Positions 1-7,537 of a DNA stretch of 11,213 nucleotides are shown here, one piece after another (position 1 is the first letter of the stretch; each line of letters opens with the position of its first letter). The DNA comes from Thermoproteota archaeon. Lineage in GTDB: Archaea; Thermoproteota; Methanomethylicia; Nezhaarchaeales; WYZ-LMO8. The DNA is taken from positions 1 to 11,213 of the forward strand of contig JAAOZJ010000120.1 in NCBI GenBank assembly GCA_011605835.1, written 5' to 3'. The position numbers and the translations under genes are program-made. The notes below the pieces were generated by a model. It made no database searches and had not been told where the DNA came from. It worked only from the letters and a program-made list of their open reading frames with translations.

Positions 1-122
1 AGAGGCTCGTAGAAGTAGCCGAGACAAAGGGCGTGAAAATGCTCATAGGTGGAAGAGTGGGGAGCATCACTCACAAGCCCGCTTCGCTGGAGGTCTATTC
101 ATTTAATGACTTAGGTCTTTGA
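1..122 (+). CDS. C-terminal end of an upstream gene, possibly archaeal DnaG primase (partial)
   Basis: The reading frame that starts at base 3 is open for 39 codons and stops with TGA at 120-122; the other two forward frames hit earlier stops. The tail reads as real protein: a helix (LVEVAETKGVK), a short strand (MLIGG) and an ending with KPASLEVYSFNDL. That pattern resembles the C-terminal tail I recall for archaeal DnaG (Toprim) primases, where a 'GVk..v....g...KP..l.v.t..dl' segment closes the protein, but this is from memory and the match is short. The stop lies one base before the ATG of the DHH gene at 124, so the two are probably co-transcribed. A primase next to a RecJ-like protein and a B-family polymerase would make sense. 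Identity is uncertain; that it is coding is fairly safe. Confidence 0.5.
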   Translation, partial: RLVEVAETKGVKMLIGGRVGSITHKPASLEVYSFNDLGL

Positions 123-123
123 G

Positions 124-1425
124 ATGGCGTCGGGATCAAGAAGGGATGATCAGGTAAGGAGAGGCATCGAGAAGGTACTTAAGGAGAGCGAAGAATACGC
201 CAAGAGACTCCTCGAGGTCGGCGCAGATAGAGTGATAATAGTCCACCACGACGACGCCGACGGAGTGGCGGCTGGAGCGCTCCTCAAGCTCGCGCTCGAA
301 GGGAGGTTCTCGACGCACACGATATGTCTCGAGAAGACCTATCCCCAAATAGTGAAGAAGCTACAAGCCCAAGGCAGGGAGCCCATAATATACGTCGACC
401 TAGGGAGCCCACACGCGTCCCTCATATCGAAATTGAACGAGTTAAGAAGGACCGTAATAATCATAGACCACCACGACTTGGAGTTAAGTGACGGGATCTG
501 CGAAGAAGTCATGGTGTTGAACCCTGAAATGCATGGGATCGATGGCGGGACGTACGCCTGCGGGGCTAGCTTGGCTTACTTCTTCGCGCGCTCGCTCAAA
601 AGGGACGTGGAGAGGTACGCCGGCTTAGCTGTGATAGGCTCTGTCGAGATACCGGGGGAGCCGAGGGGCCTCAACCTCTTAGCCCTCGACGAGGCAGTGA
701 AAGCAGGAATCGCAGTCTACGATGAGAAGAGCGGGAAGGCCAAAGTCCTATGGGATGGCAAGCTCACGAACCCCGAGGCCCTGTCAACAAAGCTCACCAT
801 AATGGCCTCTGTGGGGTATTACCAAGAGGGCCCTCAAAAAGCTCTGGACTCGTGCATCAGGTGCTCGTGGGCCGGAGTGGAAGAATTCCTCAACTTACTT
901 GAGGAGAGGAGGAAGAGGGCTTACTCGAGCGTCGCGTCAAGGCTTCGATACACTGGCCTTAACAAGTTGAAGAGGATCCAGTGGTTCCACGTCGAGGATC
1001 AGTTCCACGACATGGGGGTCAAGGTCATAGGGACGTTCTGCAGTTATTTAATGTATCAGAAGATGGTCGACGACGACAAGGTCTTGGTGGGCATGATGAA
1101 CATGAGGAACGACGTTCCTGGCCTGGGAGCCCTCGAGGGCTCTTACGTTAAGGTGTCTGCTCGAGCCCCAAAAAAGGTCTTGACGCTCATAGAGGCTGGC
1201 TCTCTAGAGCCACTTTCAAAGGCCTTGGCGGAGGCGGCCAAGCGCTTGGGCGGTTTCGGCGATGGTCATGCTGCGGCGGCCAGTGGCATAGTGCCCAAGG
1301 GAAGGGAGAGGGAGTTCGTGGAATTGATGGACAGGCTCTTGTCAAAGGATGAGAGGGGTTCTGAGAAGAGGGCCGGAGGGGTCACACTCGATAGGTTTCT
1401 ATTTCCTAAGAAAGTCGAAAAGTGA
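124..1425 (+). CDS. DHH-DHHA1 family phosphoesterase (RecJ/GAN-like), with a PIP-like C-terminal tail
   Basis: A 433-residue two-domain DHH protein. Domain 1 has motif I HHDDADG (residues 41-47), motif II YVDLGSPH (90-97), motif III IIDHHD (113-118) and a later NPEMHG...ACGAS block (133-149). Domain 2 (DHHA1) carries GGFGDGHAAAASG (376-388), the substrate-binding glycine/histidine motif. All metal-binding Asp/His of an active enzyme are present, so it looks catalytic, unlike degenerate Cdc45-type relatives. Family members in archaea act as single-strand nucleases (GAN/RecJ-like, some bound to GINS) or as nanoRNA/cyclic-nucleotide phosphodiesterases; I cannot separate these from sequence alone. 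The length suits the RecJ-like group. The last residues GVTLDRFLFPKK (419-430) look like a PCNA-interacting peptide with Gly in place of the usual Gln. The ATG follows the upstream stop by one base; the 3' end overlaps the polymerase gene on the other strand by 27 bp. Confidence 0.85.
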   Translation: MASGSRRDDQVRRGIEKVLKESEEYAKRLLEVGADRVIIVHHDDADGVAAGALLKLALEGRFSTHTICLEKTYPQIVKKLQAQGREPIIYVDLGSPHASLISKLNELRRTVIIIDHHDLELSDGICEEVMVLNPEMHGIDGGTYACGASLAYFFARSLKRDVERYAGLAVIGSVEIPGEPRGLNLLALDEAVKAGIAVYDEKSGKAKVLWDGKLTNPEALSTKLTIMASVGYYQEGPQKALDSCIRCSWAGVEEFLNLLEERRKRAYSSVASRLRYTGLNKLKRIQWFHVEDQFHDMGVKVIGTFCSYLMYQKMVDDDKVLVGMMNMRNDVPGLGALEGSYVKVSARAPKKVLTLIEAGSLEPLSKALAEAAKRLGGFGDGHAAAASGIVPKGREREFVELMDRLLSKDERGSEKRAGGVTLDRFLFPKKVEK

Positions 1426-3780
1426 TGCTTGCTTAGCGCCCGAGAGCAACTGCTCCTCGCTCACCCCAAAATACTTCAAGATCCTCATGGCCAATGCGGC
1501 CACTTGCTTTCTCGCGTAGTACTCCTTGTCTATTTCATCCATGGTGGCGAAAGCGTAGGGCTTGACCCTCTCTGATATCTTGTCCGAAGTCCCTTGGACC
1601 ACGACGAAGCCTACCTTGTCCCCTACCTCCAGCTTGAAGCCCGCCGCCAATAGCTGCCTCGCGGCCTGGACGTGCGCCGCCTCAACCTCGTATTCGTCCA
1701 ACGACTTAGACAAGGTCTTCCATACGACGAGCTTCTTCATGTCGACCTTCCCGGCCCTAACCTTGCTTATGACGTCCCTGACGTAGTTCACGGCAGCCTG
1801 CACGTCTTTTTTGGTCAATATTATCTCTATGACCTTGGTCTGCACCTCCTGCGCCAGCTCGCACCAGTCCCCTCTTACTGCCTCGAAGCCCACCACGTCT
1901 ATTCGGCCGTCGAGCGTTAGGCCAGCGTACTTCTTCGCAGCCTCCGTGAAGAAGCACACCCTGTAGACCTTCTCCAACTTTATCTCCAGGCCAAGCTCCT
2001 CCTCCACGCGACCTACGAAGGCCTTTACCTTCTCCTCGTCGTGCCTCACGAATATGCTATCCGTGTCCCCGTATATCACCTGAAGGCCCATCTCCTTCGC
2101 CATCTTTATCGTCTTCATGATAGTCTGCCTGCCGTAGGCCGCAGTCGCCTCAGCGCAGGGCTTTAAGTAGAACCTCGCCCCTGTCCAGCCCAAGTAACCG
2201 TACATGGCATTGGTCATGGTCTTCACAGCTCTCTGCCGTCCGTCCAAAATGATGTAGCGGGGATCCTTGGGGTCCAGCTTCTTCATGCCCTCCCTTATCG
2301 ACCTCCTAAGCTCGAGCAACCTCTCCAAGGCCTTCCTGTACAGGCTCGGAGGGCTCTTCCTAAACCTGTGGCCGACCTCGGGGGCGACGTGGCATTCCTC
2401 GGGGTCGCAGGGCTCCTCGGGGGGCACGTAGGTGTCAAAGCCTATGTTGTACTTTATCATCAAGTGGGGGTACATGGCCGAGAAGTCTAGGACCGCTATG
2501 TTCTCGTGGAGCCCCTCCTTGGGCTTCAGGACCAAGGCCCCCTTGTAGGGCTCGTACTTCCTCTCCACCCTATTCGGCACGAGCTCGCCTTCGCTGAACG
2601 CCACCCTCATCAAGTACCACTCAACCCTGAAGCCCACAGAGGCTGCCAGCACTTGGTCCAGCGGCACGCCCGTGAGCCTTGAAAGTTGCATGGCGAATGG
2701 CAACACCTCCATCGCGATGCCGTAGGCAGAGGTCGCGTCCTCCTCGGCGTACTTCTTCAACGCCTCTCGCTTCGAGAGGTCGTCCCAGAACTCGGCTATG
2801 TCGAGGTAGTCTATCATGGTCCTCTTGTCCTTCGGCAGGACGCCTAGGTAGTCCGCCACATTTTCAAGCGTCTTGATCTTGACCTCCGGTAGGTCCTCGG
2901 CGTAGTCGTATAAGTCGACGTTCGCTCTGCCCACCACTGATACGTGCCCATAGACGCTTTGATGGGGTTCCGCGAAGTCACGGCTCACCTTCAGCTTTAT
3001 CCCGTGGAGCTTGGCCCTAGCCTGTATGTACGGCCAGTCGAAGTGATTGCTGTTATAGCCGACTATGATGTCGGGGTCATATCTTTGTATGTAGTCGGCG
3101 AACTCCTTCAAGATCTTGGAGTCGTCGTAGCCCTCGGCGGTCAAGACCTTCGTCCCCTCTTCGGAGGCCAAGGAGATTATTATGATCGGGTCCCGTTGAG
3201 GAACGGGAGATCCAGCCTTGTTGTAACACTCTATGTCAAAGGCTAGGACCCTCAGCTTTGGTATCTCGTCTTTGGGGTAGGGCTTGGGCCTCGTAAGCGC
3301 CCTATAGACCGCGTCGACTTTGAGTTCTCCCGCTACTCCCTCCTCTTCGACCTCCACCTCGTGCCAGTCGCAGGGGTTTATCCCGTTGTCTATCATGTAC
3401 CTCATGTAAAACCTGACGTCGGCTTCGAGGACCTCCTCTACCCAGTCCAGCTTGGCCGCCTTCTCCCTGTATGTGGGCACGGACTCCGGCAAGAGGCAGG
3501 TGACCTTGATTGCCTTGACTGGCTTGCCGAAGTACTTCTTATCCACCTCCTCCACGGATATTATCGGCTCCGAGGGGTCCTCTATGAACTTGATGTCCTT
3601 CATCGCTTTCGATACTTCGACCTTGCTCTTGGGTAGCACGTAGAAGTAGGGCCTGAAGTCATAGTCCTTTACCAAAACTCGCCTTCCATCCTCTGCTATA
3701 CCCCACATCTTGATGACCGGGGTTCTGCCCTCTACGTCGTAGTTTATGTCGAGAAGCCAGAACAGCAACTTTTGAGGCAT
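1399..3780 (-). CDS. polB: Family B DNA polymerase, archaeal PolB3 type
   Basis: Replicative or repair DNA polymerase with 3'-5' proofreading, 793 aa from the chosen ATG at 3780. In order: an N-terminal domain with FRPYFY (42-47), part of the uracil-sensing pocket in related archaeal enzymes; Exo I FDIE (181-184); Exo II YNSNHFD (242-248); Exo III YAEED (344-348); Pol motif A DFSAMYPHL (432-440); motif B with NAMYGYLGW (524-532); motif C YGDTDS (570-575); KKY (616-618); GFEAVRGDW (631-639). Catalytic acids are all present. The C-terminus QASLFDFL (784-791) is a canonical PIP box for PCNA binding. Overall it resembles the Pyrodictium PolB3, whose N-terminus aligns with MPQKLLFWLLD, which decides the start. 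A GTG at 3840 would add 20 residues and has its own AAGGAG (3848-3853). Last gene of the radical SAM-rimI-polB operon. Confidence 0.95.
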   Translation of the reverse strand: MPQKLLFWLLDINYDVEGRTPVIKMWGIAEDGRRVLVKDYDFRPYFYVLPKSKVEVSKAMKDIKFIEDPSEPIISVEEVDKKYFGKPVKAIKVTCLLPESVPTYREKAAKLDWVEEVLEADVRFYMRYMIDNGINPCDWHEVEVEEEGVAGELKVDAVYRALTRPKPYPKDEIPKLRVLAFDIECYNKAGSPVPQRDPIIIISLASEEGTKVLTAEGYDDSKILKEFADYIQRYDPDIIVGYNSNHFDWPYIQARAKLHGIKLKVSRDFAEPHQSVYGHVSVVGRANVDLYDYAEDLPEVKIKTLENVADYLGVLPKDKRTMIDYLDIAEFWDDLSKREALKKYAEEDATSAYGIAMEVLPFAMQLSRLTGVPLDQVLAASVGFRVEWYLMRVAFSEGELVPNRVERKYEPYKGALVLKPKEGLHENIAVLDFSAMYPHLMIKYNIGFDTYVPPEEPCDPEECHVAPEVGHRFRKSPPSLYRKALERLLELRRSIREGMKKLDPKDPRYIILDGRQRAVKTMTNAMYGYLGWTGARFYLKPCAEATAAYGRQTIMKTIKMAKEMGLQVIYGDTDSIFVRHDEEKVKAFVGRVEEELGLEIKLEKVYRVCFFTEAAKKYAGLTLDGRIDVVGFEAVRGDWCELAQEVQTKVIEIILTKKDVQAAVNYVRDVISKVRAGKVDMKKLVVWKTLSKSLDEYEVEAAHVQAARQLLAAGFKLEVGDKVGFVVVQGTSDKISERVKPYAFATMDEIDKEYYARKQVAALAMRILKYFGVSEEQLLSGAKQASLFDFLRK

Positions 3781-3788
3781 CGAGCCAG

Positions 3789-3793
3789 CTCCC
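3789..3793 (-). promoter_or_regulatory. Shine-Dalgarno-like GGGAG for the polB ATG at 3780
   Basis: On the minus strand GGGAG lies 8 nt before the ATG at 3780. This supports the shorter PolB start that also agrees with the N-terminus of PolB3 relatives. A second signal, AAGGAG at 3848-3853 with a 7-nt spacer, serves the in-frame GTG at 3840 one base after the rimI stop, so two start sites each have a ribosome-binding site. Confidence 0.45.
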
Positions 3794-3841
3794 ATTAGAG
3801 CTAGCGCGCAACTTCTGGATAAGCTTACCGTAGTCGGCACT

Positions 3842-4297
3842 TCAGAGCTCCTTGGTCATGAAGTAGGCGTCCTCCCCCCAAGGGTAGTAGCCCTTGAGCA
3901 ACGCCGTTGTCTTGAACCCCAAGTGCTCATAGAAGGCTATGGCTTCTCGATTGGAGACGGCGACCTCCAAGACGACCTTCCTCAACCCTCTCTTCTTGAA
4001 GTCGTCTAGCAATGCTTCCATCAGCTTAGTCCCTATGCCTCTCCTCCTCCACTCTGGCCTCACCGCTATGGATATCACGTGCCCGCTACCGTCACGCCGC
4101 TTGGCGCCCACGACGTAGCCCACGGTCTCGTCGTCTGCTAGGGCTACGTAGAACATGTCGCCGTGCAGGCGCAAAAGCGAGAAGAGGAGGGTTGGGGGAT
4201 AAGGTCTCTTAAAGCTCGAGGCCTCCACCTCGACTATCTTGTCGAAGTCCGAGAAGAGAGCCCTCCTTATCGTCACGTGCCCTCGGTTCGTGGTCAT
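3842..4297 (-). CDS. rimI: RimI/Ard1-type GNAT N-acetyltransferase
   Basis: A 151-aa single-domain GNAT enzyme that transfers acetyl from acetyl-CoA to protein N-terminal amino groups in the cytoplasm; archaeal members are the Ard1/RimI-like Nat proteins. Visible motifs: N-terminal IRRALFSDFDKIVEVE, the strand ISIAVRPEWRRRGIGTKLM (residues 76-93) holding the acetyl-CoA pyrophosphate loop RRRGIG (84-89), then LEVAVSNREAIAFYEHLGF (110-128) and the RimI-typical YYPWGEDAYFM (137-147). Full length for the family. Its ATG overlaps the stop of the upstream radical SAM gene in an ATGA arrangement (4294-4297), which points to translational coupling, and its stop is one base from a possible GTG start of polB. 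Substrates in this organism cannot be inferred. Confidence 0.9.
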   Translation of the reverse strand: MTTNRGHVTIRRALFSDFDKIVEVEASSFKRPYPPTLLFSLLRLHGDMFYVALADDETVGYVVGAKRRDGSGHVISIAVRPEWRRRGIGTKLMEALLDDFKKRGLRKVVLEVAVSNREAIAFYEHLGFKTTALLKGYYPWGEDAYFMTKEL

Positions 4298-5310
4298 AGC
4301 GGCTCAGCCACGTAGATGTTGTCCTTGCAGGCCAGGATTCTAGCAGATACTGTGGACCCCACCTCGGCGTGGGAGGCGTTCACCAGAGTCACCATGCGCT
4401 CTCGGCGAAGGTCCACGGCCAGCTTCTCCCCTCGGAGCCAACCAACGCCAACCACCCGAACGCGCACCTTCTCGCCCTTCCTGAACCTCAGCGGCATCTT
4501 GGCGTCCTTAACTATCCCGAAGTCATCGGGCTTCAGCACCAGCCTAACCTTAAAGCGCTCCTCGAGCATGCGGAGCTCCTTGTAGAACTTGTACCACGTC
4601 ATGGGCTTCACCCCCTTGGGCTTCCTTCCATATCTGTGGACGACGTACTTCTGTATGCCCAAGGGAGGCCAGCGCTTGCCAGCCCCTATACTCAAGGCGA
4701 GCTTGATTATCTTCGGTATCTCTTGGTCGTTGAGGCCGGGGACCCAGACGGGCGCTATCAGCAGATCTATCCTGCTGTTCGAGATGGCCTCGGCCATCTT
4801 CAACACGTGCTCCAAGTCGTAGTTCTGAGTGCCCGCCAACCTCTTGGCCAGCTGGGGGTCTAGGGCGTCTATCGAAAGGTTAATCCTCGAGAGGCCAGCC
4901 GCCTCCAAATTGCTTATCACCTTGTAGGAGAGGAGGGAGCCGTGAGTTTGCAGGGATATCACGCTGACCCTCGGAATCTCCGATAACCTGTGGACCAAGT
5001 CGACTATCTTGGGGTAAGTCAAGGGATCTCCGACCGTGTCGATGTGTGCCTCCAAGCTCTTCGACCTCTTGATCTTGGCTACTATCTTGAACCACTCGAC
5101 TATGTGGTCGAGGTCGACGACGTACTCTGCCTGCCTGTTCCTTGAGGAGGGGCCAGCGTCCGTGGAGCAGAAGATGCACGAGAGGGGGCAAGACGACGAG
5201 GGCCTCACCTGTATCAGGTTCGTGCCTCGGTCTATGACTCCGAAAGCTATGCAACCGATGAGGGGCCAGTCCGTGGGAACCTCGACGAACTTCCTCTGTT
5301 GCAAAGTCAT
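4294..5310 (-). CDS. Radical SAM protein with C-terminal TRAM domain (COG2100-like)
   Basis: A 338-aa archaeal radical SAM protein. The 4Fe-4S cluster motif is C41-PLS-C45-IF-C48 (CX3CX2C), preceded by GCIAFGVIDRGTNLIQVRP (residues 19-37), a signature I associate with the uncharacterised COG2100 Fe-S oxidoreductases. The GDPLTYP segment (94-100) sits where the SAM-binding GGE-like motif is expected, and LQTHGSLL and INLSIDAL continue the barrel. From about residue 277 to the end the sequence is basic and beta-rich (KVRVRVVGVG...GSTVSARILAC...YVAEPL), as in TRAM RNA-binding domains of RNA-modifying enzymes. An RNA substrate is therefore likely but unproven. First gene of the minus-strand operon; the ATG has no clear Shine-Dalgarno, and a TATA box at 5336-5347 predicts a nearly leaderless mRNA. 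Confidence 0.85.
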   Translation of the reverse strand: MTLQQRKFVEVPTDWPLIGCIAFGVIDRGTNLIQVRPSSSCPLSCIFCSTDAGPSSRNRQAEYVVDLDHIVEWFKIVAKIKRSKSLEAHIDTVGDPLTYPKIVDLVHRLSEIPRVSVISLQTHGSLLSYKVISNLEAAGLSRINLSIDALDPQLAKRLAGTQNYDLEHVLKMAEAISNSRIDLLIAPVWVPGLNDQEIPKIIKLALSIGAGKRWPPLGIQKYVVHRYGRKPKGVKPMTWYKFYKELRMLEERFKVRLVLKPDDFGIVKDAKMPLRFRKGEKVRVRVVGVGWLRGEKLAVDLRRERMVTLVNASHAEVGSTVSARILACKDNIYVAEPL

Positions 5311-5335
5311 GCGCCCGCTAATCGAGAGGCGTAGC

Positions 5336-5347
5336 TAAGTTATTATA
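5336..5347 (-). promoter_or_regulatory. TATA box of the radical SAM-rimI-polB operon, in a divergent promoter region
   Basis: On the minus strand the AT-rich element TATAATAACTTA lies 26-37 nt upstream of the ATG at 5310. An archaeal start site about 25 nt downstream of the box centre falls at roughly 5314-5318, giving a leader of only a few nucleotides. The same AT-rich patch read on the plus strand (TTATTATA) would predict a start near 5369 for the nucleotidyltransferase gene. Confidence 0.5.
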
Positions 5348-5358
5348 GCTTGCCGATC

Positions 5359-6093
5359 ATGAAGGGACTTGTGAGCAGGAGGAAGAAGCCGGTCAAGGTG
5401 GGCGACAGGATCGAGGTGATATACGACGAGCAACGGTGGAGGCTACTGTCCGAGCTCCGGGCCAAAGCAGCAGAGATAATGGAAAGGCTGGAGTCCTTGG
5501 AGCTCAGCCCGATAGTGCACGGCAGCATAGCTAGGGGGGACGTGAGCCCCACGAGCGACATCGACATCGTGGTGCCCTACGTGGTGCCCTCGTATCGCAT
5601 CGAAATCATCATAGACGAGCTGGGGGTGAGGCCGGTCAGGCGATTGATAACCCAAGCAACGCCAGCCCACACGGTAAAAGCCCACCTGTACATAGATGAG
5701 AGGACGGTCATAACGTTCCCCCTAACCAACCTCACGCGGCACGAGAGGGAGTTCTACAAGTTCGGGGGCGAGGTGACGCTGGCCGAGCTGAAGGAGGACA
5801 AGAGGGTCTGCGGGATAGATAAGAGGTTGAAGCTCATAGAGCCCACGCCTCGAGGGCACTACGAAGAGCCCATAATAGGTAGAGAGGCCTACGCAGCCTC
5901 TAAGGTCGGCGTCAGCATAGACGTCGTCCAAGAGAGAGTTAAAGTTCTGACGCGGAGGGATGAGGTCGGCAGGACTGGCATTTACTTGAAGTACGAGGTC
6001 AGGCCCGACGAGAGCATCGAAGAGGCCCTCGTGACCTTAGCCTCCAAGGACCCTGCCCTTAGAAGGATTCTAGCCTCTCGAGGCTTCTTGTGA
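5359..6093 (+). CDS. Pol-beta superfamily nucleotidyltransferase, archaeal type, function unknown
   Basis: About 244 aa from this ATG. The defining motif is HGSIARGD followed by SDID (residues 54-61 and 66-69 counted from the ATG), the GS...D.D signature of the Pol-beta nucleotidyltransferase fold; a third Asp in AHLYIDERTVITFP is a candidate for the remaining metal ligand. The C-terminal half (PRGHYEEPIIGREAYAASK, then SIDVVQERVKVLTRRDE) is compact and charged and seems family-specific. It is longer than MNT toxin/antitoxin-type minimal nucleotidyltransferases and has no HEPN partner next to it. The substrate is unknown. The start is uncertain: an in-frame TTG lies at 5350 and a GTG at 5371; the GTG fits a leaderless transcript predicted from the AT-rich patch at 5340-5347. 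The 3' end overlaps thiDN by 24 bp. Confidence 0.85.
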   Translation: MKGLVSRRKKPVKVGDRIEVIYDEQRWRLLSELRAKAAEIMERLESLELSPIVHGSIARGDVSPTSDIDIVVPYVVPSYRIEIIIDELGVRPVRRLITQATPAHTVKAHLYIDERTVITFPLTNLTRHEREFYKFGGEVTLAELKEDKRVCGIDKRLKLIEPTPRGHYEEPIIGREAYAASKVGVSIDVVQERVKVLTRRDEVGRTGIYLKYEVRPDESIEEALVTLASKDPALRRILASRGFL

Positions 6094-7482
6094 TCGATCG
6101 AGCTCCTTCAACTTGGAGACTATGAGCTCCACCTTCTTGGCGACGTCTAAGGCGTCCCTCCCGAATATCCTTATCATGGGTTCCTTCCCCCAGTCGCCGA
6201 GGTCGTATATCGCGTCGGGCTCCTCTGTCAAGCCCTTCATCGCTTCTCGGGCCCCCCACTTTAAGCTCATCCCCTCCTTCAACTTCACCTCTAAGGGCTC
6301 CTTGGTCCTGTCGAAAGACGTCGTCCTAAAGCCTAGCTCCCTCAAAGCCCTCAGCAAGTTTTCGGAGTACTTTATGTTCATGCAGGCCCTTATGGAGGGC
6401 CATCTCCTATTGACCTCTAGAAGCATGTTCCCCAAGTGCCTCGACCCTCCGAACTTTATCTGGCCTTGAGCCCTCAGGAACCCTCTGACGGGCCTCAGCC
6501 TCCCCTCTATGCCGCAGACGTCTTCGAGGGACTCTGGGTTCCTGACACACATGACTAAGTTCGCGCCGACCTCGGGAGCCAGCTCCTCGAGTCCCTTCAT
6601 CGACTCTATGAGCTCTAAAGCCCTGTACATTACGTCGATGACTCTAACGACGTCTAGGGACTTGTAGTAGAGCTCCAGCGGGTTCGCTATCCTAGCCCTC
6701 CCCCTCAGCCTGTAGGACCCCCTCATGGCATGGGCGACGAAGTGCGAGGCTTGCACAAAGGCCTCGGGGACCTCCACGCCGTGGGCTAGGAGAGCCGCGA
6801 AGGAAGCGGCGAAGATGCAGCCTAACCCGTGGAAGGGCTCTTCGAACAATCGCTCCTTCTCCACTACTAAGAACTCTCCTTGGTAGAAAAGGACGTCGAC
6901 GGCCTTTTGAGATGTCGCGTGGCCTCCCTTTACCACGACGCACTTAGCCCCCAAGTCGGCTATCCTCCTTGCCGCCTCCTTGGCCGAATCGACGTCGCGT
7001 ACGTCGACCCCGCTCAACGTGCTGGCCTCCAAGGCGTTGGGGGTCACCACCGTCGATCTAGGGATCAACAACTCGATGAGCGATTTAAGGCCCTCAGCCG
7101 TTATCAGATCCTTTCCATCCCAGCTCTTGAGTATCGGGTCTAATACCACTGGCGGCTCTCTTGGGAGCTCCTCGGCCAAGAGCTCGACGACGTCGCCGCT
7201 GTAAACCATGCCTATCTTGATGGCTTTGGGATGGCAATCTTCAAGTATCTCCTTTAGCTGAAGGCGTACTAGCTCGTGGGCGAGGGGCACCACGCCCTTG
7301 ACCCCGCTGGAATTCTCTATCACGAGGCACGTCGCAAGAGCCAGCGGCAAGACCTTCATCACGCTAAAAGTCTTCACGTCCGAGTAGAGGCCTGCCCCCG
7401 TGATCGGGTCGAGGCCTCCTATCGCCAGCGCACACTTGGGCTCGAGAGAGGCAAGCCTCCTAATGGTCTGCAAAAATGACAC
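6070..7482 (-). CDS. thiDN: Bifunctional HMP/HMP-P kinase - thiamine phosphate synthase (ThiD-ThiN fusion)
   Basis: A 470-aa fusion for thiamine biosynthesis. Residues ~15-260 are ThiD, a ribokinase-fold enzyme that phosphorylates hydroxymethylpyrimidine twice: GGLDPITGAGLYSDVKT (22-38) forms the pyrimidine pocket, VVLDPILKS (112-120), VVTPNALEA (145-153), VVKGGH (183-188) and FHGLGCIFAASFAA (217-230) with catalytic-type Cys222; the canonical HGTGC reads HGLGC here. Residues ~275-465 are ThiN, the archaeal thiamine phosphate synthase that replaces ThiE: GANLVMCV, DVCGIEGRL, RAQGQIKFGGSRHLGN (337-352, with the conserved Arg/His), ACMNIKYSENL. Known in archaea and some bacteria as ThiDN. The start is GTG at 7482, four codons before a TTG; no TPP riboswitch is visible upstream. 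Monocistronic; overlaps the nucleotidyltransferase gene at the 3' end. Confidence 0.93.
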   Translation of the reverse strand: MSFLQTIRRLASLEPKCALAIGGLDPITGAGLYSDVKTFSVMKVLPLALATCLVIENSSGVKGVVPLAHELVRLQLKEILEDCHPKAIKIGMVYSGDVVELLAEELPREPPVVLDPILKSWDGKDLITAEGLKSLIELLIPRSTVVTPNALEASTLSGVDVRDVDSAKEAARRIADLGAKCVVVKGGHATSQKAVDVLFYQGEFLVVEKERLFEEPFHGLGCIFAASFAALLAHGVEVPEAFVQASHFVAHAMRGSYRLRGRARIANPLELYYKSLDVVRVIDVMYRALELIESMKGLEELAPEVGANLVMCVRNPESLEDVCGIEGRLRPVRGFLRAQGQIKFGGSRHLGNMLLEVNRRWPSIRACMNIKYSENLLRALRELGFRTTSFDRTKEPLEVKLKEGMSLKWGAREAMKGLTEEPDAIYDLGDWGKEPMIRIFGRDALDVAKKVELIVSKLKELDRSQEASRG

Positions 7483-7494
7483 CTACTGGTGAAA

Positions 7495-7502
7495 CTTTAA
7501 AG
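7495..7502. promoter_or_regulatory. Palindromic TATA-like element in the thiDN/HAD divergent gap
   Basis: CTTTAAAG reads the same on both strands. On the plus strand it predicts a start near 7525, giving a leader of about 85 nt before the HAD gene. On the minus strand a second weak box, CTTAAG at 7509-7514, is better placed for a start just before the thiDN GTG at 7482. The gap 7483-7611 otherwise holds only a short open frame (7538-7591). Confidence 0.35.
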
Positions 7503-7537
7503 CTGATGCTTAAGTGTTTAGCGTGAGGGGCACCTCG

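Noticed and set aside
2944..3246. Plus-strand open frames inside polB (for example 100 codons at 2944-3246)
   Set aside because: They mirror the PolB exonuclease domain, whose motifs are unmistakable on the minus strand; none has a promoter or domain pattern.
4369..4863. Plus-strand 164-codon frame inside the radical SAM gene
   Set aside because: It is antisense to a gene with an intact Fe-S motif and TRAM domain; its composition (His, Leu, Val, Pro rich) is that of a shadow frame.
5359..6093. MNT/HEPN toxin-antitoxin module at the nucleotidyltransferase
   Set aside because: The protein is longer than MNT antitoxins, has a distinct C-terminal half and there is no HEPN gene beside it.
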